In this document: positions 13,793 to 20,417 of the stretch, piece after piece
How the letters are laid out: every line of letters begins with the position of its first letter
Numbering within the stretch: the first letter of the stretch is position 1
Origin: JBFISM01 sp041608535
GTDB taxonomy: Bacteria > Actinomycetota > Acidimicrobiia > Spongiisociales > UBA5794
Reading direction: 5' to 3'
Length of the DNA stretch: 24,125 nt
Assembly: GCA_041608535.1 (NCBI GenBank)
Contig: JBFISM010000042.1
Span: 1-24,125 of the forward strand
Program-made: the position numbers and the translations under genes
The notes under the pieces: generated by a model
Databases searched by the model: none
Told to the model about the DNA's origin: nothing
What the model saw: only the letters and a program-made list of their open reading frames with translations

Positions 13793-14518
13793 ATGGAGGT
13801 GATTCCGGCCGTCGACGTGCTGGACGGCCGTGTGGTCCGACTGCTCCGAGGCGACTACTCCGACGGTACCCGATACGGCGATGATCCGGTTGCCGAGCTG
13901 CGTCGCTGGGGCGAGCTGGGGGCTCGACTGGTCCATGTGGTGGACCTCGCCGGGGCTCGCTCCGGCGAGCCGGATCGCACAATGTGGGAATCGCTGGCAG
14001 AGGTAGGGGTGCCTTTCCAGATCGGTGGCGGGATTCGAGACGCAGCCGCAGCCGCGGCGGCGATCGAGACCGGTGCGCGGCGAGCCGTGATGGGTACCAC
14101 CGCTGTCTGGCACCCGGAGATGCTGGCGACCGCCGTGGACAGGATCGGGCCCGATCGCCTCGTGGCCGCACTCGATGTGCGCCAGGGCCGGGCTCGCGGC
14201 GCAGGGTGGCTGGACGAAGGGCGCCGGCTGGAAGAGGTCATCCACGCTGTGGCAGGGGCGGGGGTGGCTACGGTGCTCGTCACCGGTATCGAGCGCGACG
14301 GCACCATGGAGGGCCCAGACGTCACCGTGCTCGACGAGGTCGCCTCACTGGCGCCGCAGCTCGAATTGCTGGCGAGCGGCGGGGTGGGTTCGCTCGACGA
14401 TCTGGCGATGCTGGTACCCACCGGGGCCAGCGGGGTGATCGTGGGTAGGGCGCTGTACGAAGGGCGCTTCGACTATGCCGAGGCGGTGGCCCACGTGGAA
14501 CGGGTGCGTTCCGGCTGA
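13793..14518 (+). CDS. hisA: ProFAR isomerase (HisA)
   Basis: HisA isomerises ProFAR to PRFAR, the fourth step of the pathway. The 241-residue (beta/alpha)8 barrel starts MEVIPAVDVLDGRVVRL (first catalytic Asp in the PAVD strand) and has GGGIRD, LVTGIERDGTMEGPD (second catalytic Asp region) and ASGGVGS with a GVIVGRALYEGRF end. In many Actinomycetota this gene is PriA, shared with tryptophan synthesis; I cannot decide between HisA and PriA by eye. ATG 13793 fits the family start. It is divergent from the other his genes and shares their operator. TrpF is not in the window. Confidence 0.95.
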   Translation: MEVIPAVDVLDGRVVRLLRGDYSDGTRYGDDPVAELRRWGELGARLVHVVDLAGARSGEPDRTMWESLAEVGVPFQIGGGIRDAAAAAAAIETGARRAVMGTTAVWHPEMLATAVDRIGPDRLVAALDVRQGRARGAGWLDEGRRLEEVIHAVAGAGVATVLVTGIERDGTMEGPDVTVLDEVASLAPQLELLASGGVGSLDDLAMLVPTGASGVIVGRALYEGRFDYAEAVAHVERVRSG

Positions 14519-14561
14519 CCGTGCAGTTCCCGGCTCGCCCGGCTAGCTCAGCGTGCGGACG

Positions 14562-14567
14562 TAACCT
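14562..14567 (+). promoter_or_regulatory. Candidate -10 box of the DUF3159 gene (leaderless)
   Basis: TAACCT ends 6 nt before ATG 14574 and no ribosome binding site is present. Confidence 0.5.
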
Positions 14568-14573
14568 CGCACC

Positions 14574-15251
14574 ATGTCGCAACCACTCGACGATCTCAAA
14601 GGCGAGCTGAGAGAGCTCTTCACCGGTGAGCGCACGATCGGTGATTCGTTCCCGGCGCCGATCGCCTTTGTGGCGGCGAACGCCCTCGTCGGGATCGGCT
14701 GGGCTGCGGTGGTGGCGCTGGTCGTCGGGATCGTGGTCGCGGCGTGGAGGGTCAATCGTGGTCAGCAGATCATCTACGCACTCGGGGGTATCGCCGCCAT
14801 CGGGTTTGCTGCACTGCTCGCCCTCCGCTCGGGACGAGCTGAGAGCTACTTCCTCCCCGGCATCGTCGGCGCCTTCGCCGGAGGGGTTGCCGCGGTTGCC
14901 AGCGTGGTCGTGGGCCGGCCGCTGGCGGCGTATTCGAGCTGGTTCCTACGGCGCTGGCCACTCGATTGGTACTTCCGCAACGACGTGCGGCCGGCTTACA
15001 CCGCGGTCACTCTGGTCTGGGCCGTGTACTTCCTCGGACGAGGCGCGGTGCAGCTGTGGCTCTTCGATCGGGGACAGCCCGAGCTCCTGGCTGCGGCCAA
15101 GCTGGCAACGTCCTGGCCGCTCATCATCCCGATCATCGTGGGCACGTATCTCTGGGGTAACCACAGGTTGCACACGCTCGGTGGACCCAACATCGACGAG
15201 CACCTCGCCGGCGCCGAACCTCCGTACACCGGCGGCCAGCGCGGCTTCTAG
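14574..15251 (+). CDS. DUF3159 family membrane protein
   Basis: A 225-residue integral membrane protein with about six hydrophobic segments (roughly residues 27-57, 64-81, 91-112, 137-160 and 178-193). Family-like features are the N-terminal FTGERTIGDSFPAPIAFVAANAL region, VNRGQQIIYALGGIAAI, the paired SSWFLRRWPLDWYFRNDVRPAYTAVTLVWAVYFLGR block and the GTYLWGNHRLHTLGG end. DUF3159 is an actinobacterial family of unknown function. Its stop codon shares the bases CTAG with the stop of the converging AAA gene. Confidence 0.85.
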   Translation: MSQPLDDLKGELRELFTGERTIGDSFPAPIAFVAANALVGIGWAAVVALVVGIVVAAWRVNRGQQIIYALGGIAAIGFAALLALRSGRAESYFLPGIVGAFAGGVAAVASVVVGRPLAAYSSWFLRRWPLDWYFRNDVRPAYTAVTLVWAVYFLGRGAVQLWLFDRGQPELLAAAKLATSWPLIIPIIVGTYLWGNHRLHTLGGPNIDEHLAGAEPPYTGGQRGF

Positions 15252-17290
15252 CCCTCCGGGGTGTCCACGGCCGCCCCGGTGAGCGATGCCGCCGGCAATC
15301 CCTTGTTCTCCCGATACCGATCGAGAGCGAACTGCAGATCGTCCTTGCTGACTGCGATCGCCGACGGATCGCGCCGCAGCGCCTGGAGCGCAGCCTCCCG
15401 CATGAGCCCGGCGAGATCTGCGAAGGAGAACCCGTCGGTGAGCTCGATGGCGCGATCGAGATGAACGTCCTCCTCGAAGGGGACGTCGGAGATGTCGAAG
15501 AACGCCTTCCGGGACGGCGCCGGGGGCAGATCCAGGAAGAGGTGCGTCTCGAGCCGACCCGGGCGAAGCAGCGCACCATCGACGAGGTCACGGCGATTGG
15601 TGGCGCCGATGACGAACACGTCGCCGCGGTCGGAGACACCGTCCATCTCCGTGAGCAGCGCAGCCACCACGGAGTCGGTGACGGAATTCGTCGATTTGCC
15701 TCTCACCGGGGCGAGTGCGTCGATCTCGTCGAAGAACAGGATGGCCGGAGCCACCGCCCGCGCCCTGGCGAACACCTCACGCACCGCACGCTCGGACTCG
15801 CCGACGAACTTGTCGAGCAATTCGGCGCCTTTCACGGTGAAGAAGGCTGCACCTGCTTCGTGGGCCAGCGCCCGGATGATGAACGTCTTCCCAGTGCCCG
15901 GCGGGCCGTGGAGCAGGAGCCCACGAGGTGGTTCGATACCGAGCCGGCTGAACCGGTCCGGATCTTGCATCTGCCAGATCACGGCTTCGGTGAGGCGCTG
16001 CTTGATCTCGTCCAGGTTGGCGACCCGTTCGAAGCCATACGACGGCATCTCGCCCATGCCGGTCGTTCCCAGGGAGGGTGTGGTATCGGAGATCGCCTGA
16101 ACGAGCTGGGCCTGGGTGAGTGTCCCGCCGTCGGGGGCGATCATGGCCGAGGCGTGGACGACGGCGGCGAGGATGTCGGCACCGGAGAAACCGGCGGTAC
16201 GACCGGCCAGGCTGGCATAGTCGAGCTCGTCGGTGGGGACGCGGGCCAGCGCCGCCTCGAACAGCATCGCCCGTCGTTTGGCGTCGGGCGGGGGAATGGT
16301 GAGCCTCCGGGGGAGCAGAGGTGAAGCGACCACGCTTTCGGGGATCTTGGCCGCCGAGGAGACACCAAGCACGACGGCTACGCGCGGCCTGTCGGCCACG
16401 GCGTCGAGGAACCATCGCATGATGGCTGCCATCTGGGTGCGGAACATGGCGTCGTCACCGGCAACGGCATCGAGACGGTCGACGTAGATGACGCCCGGAG
16501 CATGTGCGGTGCGGACCGCCGACTCCAGTCGCTCCAGCAGCTTCTCCGGCTTGAACACCAGTTCCAGCGAGACCTCCTGCACCCGGCACCCGGTTGCTGC
16601 TGCGGCCGCGGCGACCAGCTCGGACTTGCCACAACCGGTAGGTCCCTCGACGACGACGCCCGCCACCTTGGGCAGACCCCACGTCTCGGGGAGATCGTTC
16701 TTCGAGGTGAGCAGCGTCAGCCACCCGGTCATCAGATCCAGCTCGGTGTCGAGACCGGCGAGCAGCGCTTGTGCGGTGGTCGGCTTCTGTCCCTCGACCA
16801 CTCCGGCCCTGTGCTCGAAGACGGCGGCGGGCTCGTCGCCCTCTTCGTACACGACGGTGGCGCTGCCGACGAGGCCGGCGTCGGCCGGCTCGACCGAGAC
16901 CACCGTCAGCTCCACGGTCTCCAGCTTCTCCTCGCCGCCGTAGGCGCCGTCGATGGCGACGAGATCGCCGACGGTGACCGGGATTCCCTGCAGCGCTCTC
17001 GCCAGGTGGCGGCTGTCCAGCTCGACGTCTGTCTGGCTCACGCTCACTCTGCTCGCTTCAGACAGCGGAGCTCGCTTCACATCGACGCTGGCACCGTTGC
17101 TCACCCCGGCATTGCGCATCGTGCGCGGGCCGACCAGGATCGCCGTCGGGGAAGGAACGTCGCCGGGCATGACCCGGCAGTGCGTGTGGCCGAGCGAAAC
17201 GACCCCGCCGCCGGGTAGCCCGAGCGCCCGCAGCAGGGCCGGGTCTGCGGTTGCCGATGGATCGACACCCGGACGCACGATGAAACGCAT
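15248..17290 (-). CDS. CDC48/VAT-like tandem AAA ATPase with degenerate D1
   Basis: A 680-residue protein built like archaeal VAT/CDC48. Residues 1-165 are an N-domain-like beta-rich region with the CDC48-type GVSNGASVDVKR pattern. D1 follows, with Walker A GPTGCGKS (216-223), but its Walker B reads VIYVDR (267-272) instead of hhhhDE, so D1 probably binds ATP without efficient hydrolysis. D2 is canonical: GPPGTGKT (462-469), ILFFDE (517-522), sensor-1 GATNRR and arginine fingers in LLRPGRLE. The pore loop of D2 is KFVGESE. Such proteins unfold or remodel proteins; actinobacterial relatives include Msm0858. No partner gene is evident. A TAGCCT box lies 8 nt before ATG 17290. Confidence 0.9.
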   Translation of the reverse strand: MRFIVRPGVDPSATADPALLRALGLPGGGVVSLGHTHCRVMPGDVPSPTAILVGPRTMRNAGVSNGASVDVKRAPLSEASRVSVSQTDVELDSRHLARALQGIPVTVGDLVAIDGAYGGEEKLETVELTVVSVEPADAGLVGSATVVYEEGDEPAAVFEHRAGVVEGQKPTTAQALLAGLDTELDLMTGWLTLLTSKNDLPETWGLPKVAGVVVEGPTGCGKSELVAAAAAATGCRVQEVSLELVFKPEKLLERLESAVRTAHAPGVIYVDRLDAVAGDDAMFRTQMAAIMRWFLDAVADRPRVAVVLGVSSAAKIPESVVASPLLPRRLTIPPPDAKRRAMLFEAALARVPTDELDYASLAGRTAGFSGADILAAVVHASAMIAPDGGTLTQAQLVQAISDTTPSLGTTGMGEMPSYGFERVANLDEIKQRLTEAVIWQMQDPDRFSRLGIEPPRGLLLHGPPGTGKTFIIRALAHEAGAAFFTVKGAELLDKFVGESERAVREVFARARAVAPAILFFDEIDALAPVRGKSTNSVTDSVVAALLTEMDGVSDRGDVFVIGATNRRDLVDGALLRPGRLETHLFLDLPPAPSRKAFFDISDVPFEEDVHLDRAIELTDGFSFADLAGLMREAALQALRRDPSAIAVSKDDLQFALDRYRENKGLPAASLTGAAVDTPEG

Positions 17291-17298
17291 GAGATGTG

Positions 17299-17304
17299 AG
17301 GCTA
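17299..17304 (-). promoter_or_regulatory. Candidate -10 box of the AAA ATPase gene (leaderless)
   Basis: On the minus strand TAGCCT ends 8 nt before ATG 17290, in the 36-nt gap after the nuclease gene; no Shine-Dalgarno sequence is present. Confidence 0.5.
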
Positions 17305-17326
17305 CACCTCGGGGGGTCGTGGTCGA

Positions 17327-18955
17327 TCAGCTGGCCAGTGAGCGCAGCGGCCGCACGGTGGCGACCGGGGAGGCGAGCGGGCTGGTGGCGTCGACCAGGT
17401 GCACTCCATCCCGGTCGAGCCATTTCCAGATGAGATTGAGCTCCTCGGCGGCAGCCACCGACGGCGGCGTCTCCGGCCACGGCGCCACCTCCCGGCCCAC
17501 CGACAGCAACGGTGGCTGGTCGCGATCACTCCGGTACGTCGCCACCAACGCACCGCCATCGACGATCACGGCATCACCCGAGTCGTCTTCTGCCCACACC
17601 ACACCGGCACCGGCGAGCGTCTGCCAGCGACGCCGCACCTCGACCGCAGCGACCAGGGCACGATGGCGGTCGCGCACCTCGGCGGCCTCCTCGTAGCGCT
17701 GCGCAGCCGCCAGCAAGCGCAGCTGAGCGGCAACGGGCGTGGTGAGCGTCTCCAGACCAGCCTCGAGCCCGCTGCGGACCTGCGCGACGACAATCCGGTA
17801 CTCGTCCACCGACACGGTGCCGTCGCAGGGACACAACGCCACGCCGAGCTGGGAGAACCGGCAGGCCGAGCGGTTGCGTGTGCTGCCGGTGCAGCGCCGG
17901 ATCGGTACGGAGTCCCACAGGGCGAACATGGCCATCTCGGCCGTCTTGCGACGGCGGAACGGGCCGAGGTATGCCAGTGCCGGTGGAGTCTGGCTCCTCA
18001 CGATCGACAGACGGGGGAATCGCTCGTCGGTGAGCCGCAGCCAGTGTGTGCTCTTCGCCGGACGGGAGCGCCGGTTGTACCGGGGGCGATGAGCGTGGAT
18101 GAGCCGGATCTCGGTCACTGCGGCCTCCAGCTCGGTCGGGCACACCCGGTGGTCGATCGTCGCGAGGTTGCGCAGCATCTGTGCGACCGATCGGCGCTTG
18201 TCTCCGTAGAAGTAGGACCGCACCCGGGTACGCAAGTTGGTCGCCTTGCCCACGTAGATGACCTCTCCACTGCGGTCGCGGAACAGATAGACCCCAGGGC
18301 GGCGGGGCAATCCGTCGGTCAGCGCGATCTTCTCGTAATGACGGGCGCCACGGGCCGTGGGGAGGTGCATCAGATCGTCGAGATGGGTGACGCCGATGGT
18401 GCCGGCACGGTCGAGCAACTCGAAGAACACGTGTGCGGTGGCTGCGGCGTCGGCAAAGGCACGGTGGTTGGGAACGATTGGGGAGCGGAAGTGTGTGGCC
18501 AGCGTCGCCAAACGGTGGTTGCGTACCTCGTCGACGAGCAGTCGACGAGACAGACGCGCCGTGTCTGCCGTCAGGTTGCGCAGACGCCCGTAACCGAGCC
18601 GCCCGGCGGCGGCGTTGAGAAACGCCATGTCGAATCGCACGTTGTGACCAACGATGACGGCGTCGCCGATGAACTCGAGCAGCGCCGGCAACACCTCCTC
18701 GATCGGTGGCGCTTCGACCACCATCGCCTGGGTGATGCCGGTCAGCACGGTGATCAGCGGGGGAATCGGTGCTCCGGGGTCGACCAGGGTCTCGAACCGA
18801 CCGATCTCCTCGCCGCCGAGGAACTTCACGGCGCCGATCTCGGTGATCTCGCAGTCGACGGGAGTGGCGCCGGTGGTCTCGAGGTCGAGCACACAGAACG
18901 GGACGGCGTGGAGGGGAGCGCTCAGTTCGTCGAAGCTGCGTTGCCCGCCAATCAT
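17327..18955 (-). CDS. DEDDh exonuclease / GIY-YIG endonuclease fusion (DnaQ-UvrC-like repair nuclease)
   Basis: A 542-residue two-nuclease protein. Residues 15-185 form a DnaQ-type 3'-5' exonuclease with D24/E26 (VLDLETTG), D109 (VGHNVRFD) and H164/D169 (HRAFAD). Residues 218-300 form a UvrC/Cho-type GIY-YIG nuclease: GVYLFRDRSGEVIYVGKATNLRTRVRSYF, the conserved Glu282 and the HRPRYN end. C355, C365, C375 and C377 resemble the cysteine set of the UvrC iron-sulfur cluster, and RYEEAAEVRDRHRAL resembles a UVR motif. It lacks the UvrC RNase H-like domain. Mycobacteria have the same fusion. ATG 18955 has AGGAA at a 5-nt spacer. A perfect LexA box lies 34 nt upstream, so it should be DNA-damage induced. 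Confidence 0.93.
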   Translation of the reverse strand: MIGGQRSFDELSAPLHAVPFCVLDLETTGATPVDCEITEIGAVKFLGGEEIGRFETLVDPGAPIPPLITVLTGITQAMVVEAPPIEEVLPALLEFIGDAVIVGHNVRFDMAFLNAAAGRLGYGRLRNLTADTARLSRRLLVDEVRNHRLATLATHFRSPIVPNHRAFADAAATAHVFFELLDRAGTIGVTHLDDLMHLPTARGARHYEKIALTDGLPRRPGVYLFRDRSGEVIYVGKATNLRTRVRSYFYGDKRRSVAQMLRNLATIDHRVCPTELEAAVTEIRLIHAHRPRYNRRSRPAKSTHWLRLTDERFPRLSIVRSQTPPALAYLGPFRRRKTAEMAMFALWDSVPIRRCTGSTRNRSACRFSQLGVALCPCDGTVSVDEYRIVVAQVRSGLEAGLETLTTPVAAQLRLLAAAQRYEEAAEVRDRHRALVAAVEVRRRWQTLAGAGVVWAEDDSGDAVIVDGGALVATYRSDRDQPPLLSVGREVAPWPETPPSVAAAEELNLIWKWLDRDGVHLVDATSPLASPVATVRPLRSLAS

Positions 18956-18980
18956 CGAGGTTCCTCGGCCGCGAAGTCTG

Positions 18981-18986
18981 ACCGTA
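18981..18986 (-). promoter_or_regulatory. Candidate -10 box of the repair nuclease gene
   Basis: On the minus strand TACGGT lies 2 nt downstream of the LexA box, which would place the box in the spacer/-35 area where repressor binding blocks transcription. Confidence 0.5.
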
Positions 18987-18988
18987 GA

Positions 18989-19004
18989 TCGAACACACGT
19001 TCGA
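18989..19004. promoter_or_regulatory. LexA SOS box
   Basis: TCGAACACACGTTCGA is a perfect TCGAAC-N4-GTTCGA inverted repeat, the consensus form of the actinobacterial SOS operator. It sits between two divergent genes. It is well placed to repress the minus-strand DnaQ/GIY-YIG nuclease. For the plus-strand gene at 19050 it lies upstream of the expected -35, so its effect there is less sure. Confidence 0.85.
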
Positions 19005-19033
19005 GTCAACGACCGGAGCGCATCTGGTGGGTG

Positions 19034-19039
19034 TAGCCT
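19034..19039 (+). promoter_or_regulatory. Candidate -10 box of the gene at 19050
   Basis: TAGCCT ends 10 nt before GTG 19050, giving a leaderless or nearly leaderless transcript. Confidence 0.4.
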
Positions 19040-19049
19040 CGCGGCGACC

Positions 19050-19589
19050 GTGCTCAACGGAGCGGTGTACTTCGATTTCGGTGCCGACAGCGAGCGGCTC
19101 CACACGCTCGTGGAGCGCGCCATGGGCGAGCGCGTGCCCGTGACGGTGATCTGGCGACCGCTGGCCGCGGAGCCGGCGATCGAGGCTGCGGATCTCGATG
19201 CGGAGACCAAGCTCCTTGCGGCCCACGAACTGATCCGCGACCAGGCGAGCCAGCGCCGGTTTCGCCAGGCCGTGTTCACCATGGTCTACCGCCACGGCGA
19301 TCCGCTCGACGACCCGGTCACGTTGCGGGCGGCCATCAAGGTGGCCGGCATGGATTGGAGTGTCGTCGAGAACGGAATCACCCGGGACGGCCCCCGTCTG
19401 CTGGGAGAGGTGCGCTCCGCCGCAACCGCAGCCGGGGTCGCCGACCTACCGGCGTACGTGGGCGGAGGTCCCCCCGTGACGATCCGGCTCAGCCAGGCGG
19501 CGACCATGGGGAGTGCTCGAGACAAGCTCGATGTGATCGCCCGGATGGCGCGCAACGACGGGGTGTGGGCTCTCTACAAGCCGGAGTGA
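19050..19589 (+). CDS. Possible DsbA-like thioredoxin-fold protein without cysteines
   Basis: A 179-residue protein from GTG 19050. The N-terminus (AVYFDFGADSERLHTLVERAM) and the sequence of strands and helices resemble DsbA/2-hydroxychromene-2-carboxylate isomerase-type thioredoxin folds, which start with a strand and then a substrate or redox loop. The protein contains no cysteine at all, so it cannot be a CxxC oxidoreductase. The C-terminal half has a Gly/Pro-rich turn (VGGGPPVTIRL) and ends ARNDGVWALYKPE. The family call is weak and no function is assigned. It is divergent from the repair nuclease across the SOS box, so damage induction is possible. An in-frame extension upstream would cross that box and is not likely to be real. 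Confidence 0.7.
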   Translation: MLNGAVYFDFGADSERLHTLVERAMGERVPVTVIWRPLAAEPAIEAADLDAETKLLAAHELIRDQASQRRFRQAVFTMVYRHGDPLDDPVTLRAAIKVAGMDWSVVENGITRDGPRLLGEVRSAATAAGVADLPAYVGGGPPVTIRLSQAATMGSARDKLDVIARMARNDGVWALYKPE

Positions 19590-19628
19590 CGCCGGCGAGC
19601 CGGATCGAGCGACGTCACCCGAACCGAT

Positions 19629-20417
19629 TCAGCCCGCAGCGGCGCGCTGCCGCACCGCTTCGAACAAGATGATCGCCGCCGACGTGGCTGCATTGAGACT
19701 GTCCCGATGTCCCAGCATCGGAATGGTCACCGCGGCGGCACCATCCCAGACAGGGGAGAGACCGGCGTGCTCGGAGCCGACCACCACGGCTATACCGCCG
19801 GTGAGATCGGTTTGCCAGAGGTCAGCGCCGCCATCGGGCCGCGCCGCCAGGGCATGCAGATCGCGCTCGGCGAGCCAGTGACGCACTGCCGACGCCGCCG
19901 CTGCTGCGCACGGCACGGCGAAGAGGGCTCCTTGCGATGCCCGGACCACGTTTGGATTGGTGAGATCGGTGGCGGCATCGGCGGCGATCACGGCTGTCAC
20001 CCCGGCGGCTTCGGCCGTGCGCAACATGGCGCCGATGTTCCCCGGCTTCTCCACAGCCTCCGTGACCAGGTACAGACCGTTTCGGGACACCGGGAGATCC
20101 TCGAGCACATGTGTCCAATGGCGGGCCACTGCCAGCACGCCCTCCGGATCCGCTCGATACGTCATCTTCGCCAGCGCCCTGGGGGCAACCTCGGTCACAG
20201 ATATCCCAGCGTGAGCGGCGGCGGCTTCCAGCTCGTCGGCGACCGTGCCCAGCAGCTCCGGCGCCAGGAACATCTCGTCGAGCGGCCATCCGGCGGCGAG
20301 CGCCCGCTGCACCGGCCGGACGCCCTCGACGGGAAAGCGACCGGTGCGGTCGCGCTGGCGACGATTGCGCAGCTCCGCGACGGCTTTGACTCTGGGGTTG
20401 GCGGGTGAGCTGATCAC
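19629..20417 (-). CDS. SpoU/TrmH-family RNA 2'-O-methyltransferase
   Basis: A 262-residue SPOUT enzyme that transfers a methyl group from SAM to a ribose 2'-OH of rRNA or tRNA. The N-terminus (ISSPANPRVKAVAELRNRRQRDRTGRFPVEG) is the L30e-like substrate-binding domain. The catalytic domain has motif 1 EKPGNIGAMLRTAEAAG, motif 2 VVGSEHAGLS and motif 3 IPMLGHRDSLNAATSAAIILFE, which form the trefoil knot and SAM site. The target cannot be told from the sequence. GTG 20417 overlaps the stop of the upstream gene as GTGA and fits the family start; the much longer open frame beyond it is a shadow of a Gly-rich tail. Confidence 0.93.
   Translation of the reverse strand: MISSPANPRVKAVAELRNRRQRDRTGRFPVEGVRPVQRALAAGWPLDEMFLAPELLGTVADELEAAAAHAGISVTEVAPRALAKMTYRADPEGVLAVARHWTHVLEDLPVSRNGLYLVTEAVEKPGNIGAMLRTAEAAGVTAVIAADAATDLTNPNVVRASQGALFAVPCAAAAASAVRHWLAERDLHALAARPDGGADLWQTDLTGGIAVVVGSEHAGLSPVWDGAAAVTIPMLGHRDSLNAATSAAIILFEAVRQRAAAG

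Noticed and set aside
14537..14551. GCCCGGCTAGCTCAG, identical to the 5' end of many tRNAs
   Set aside because: Only the acceptor/D-stem start matches; no D-loop continuation, anticodon arm, T-loop GTTCGAATC or matching 3' acceptor strand follows before the DUF3159 start.
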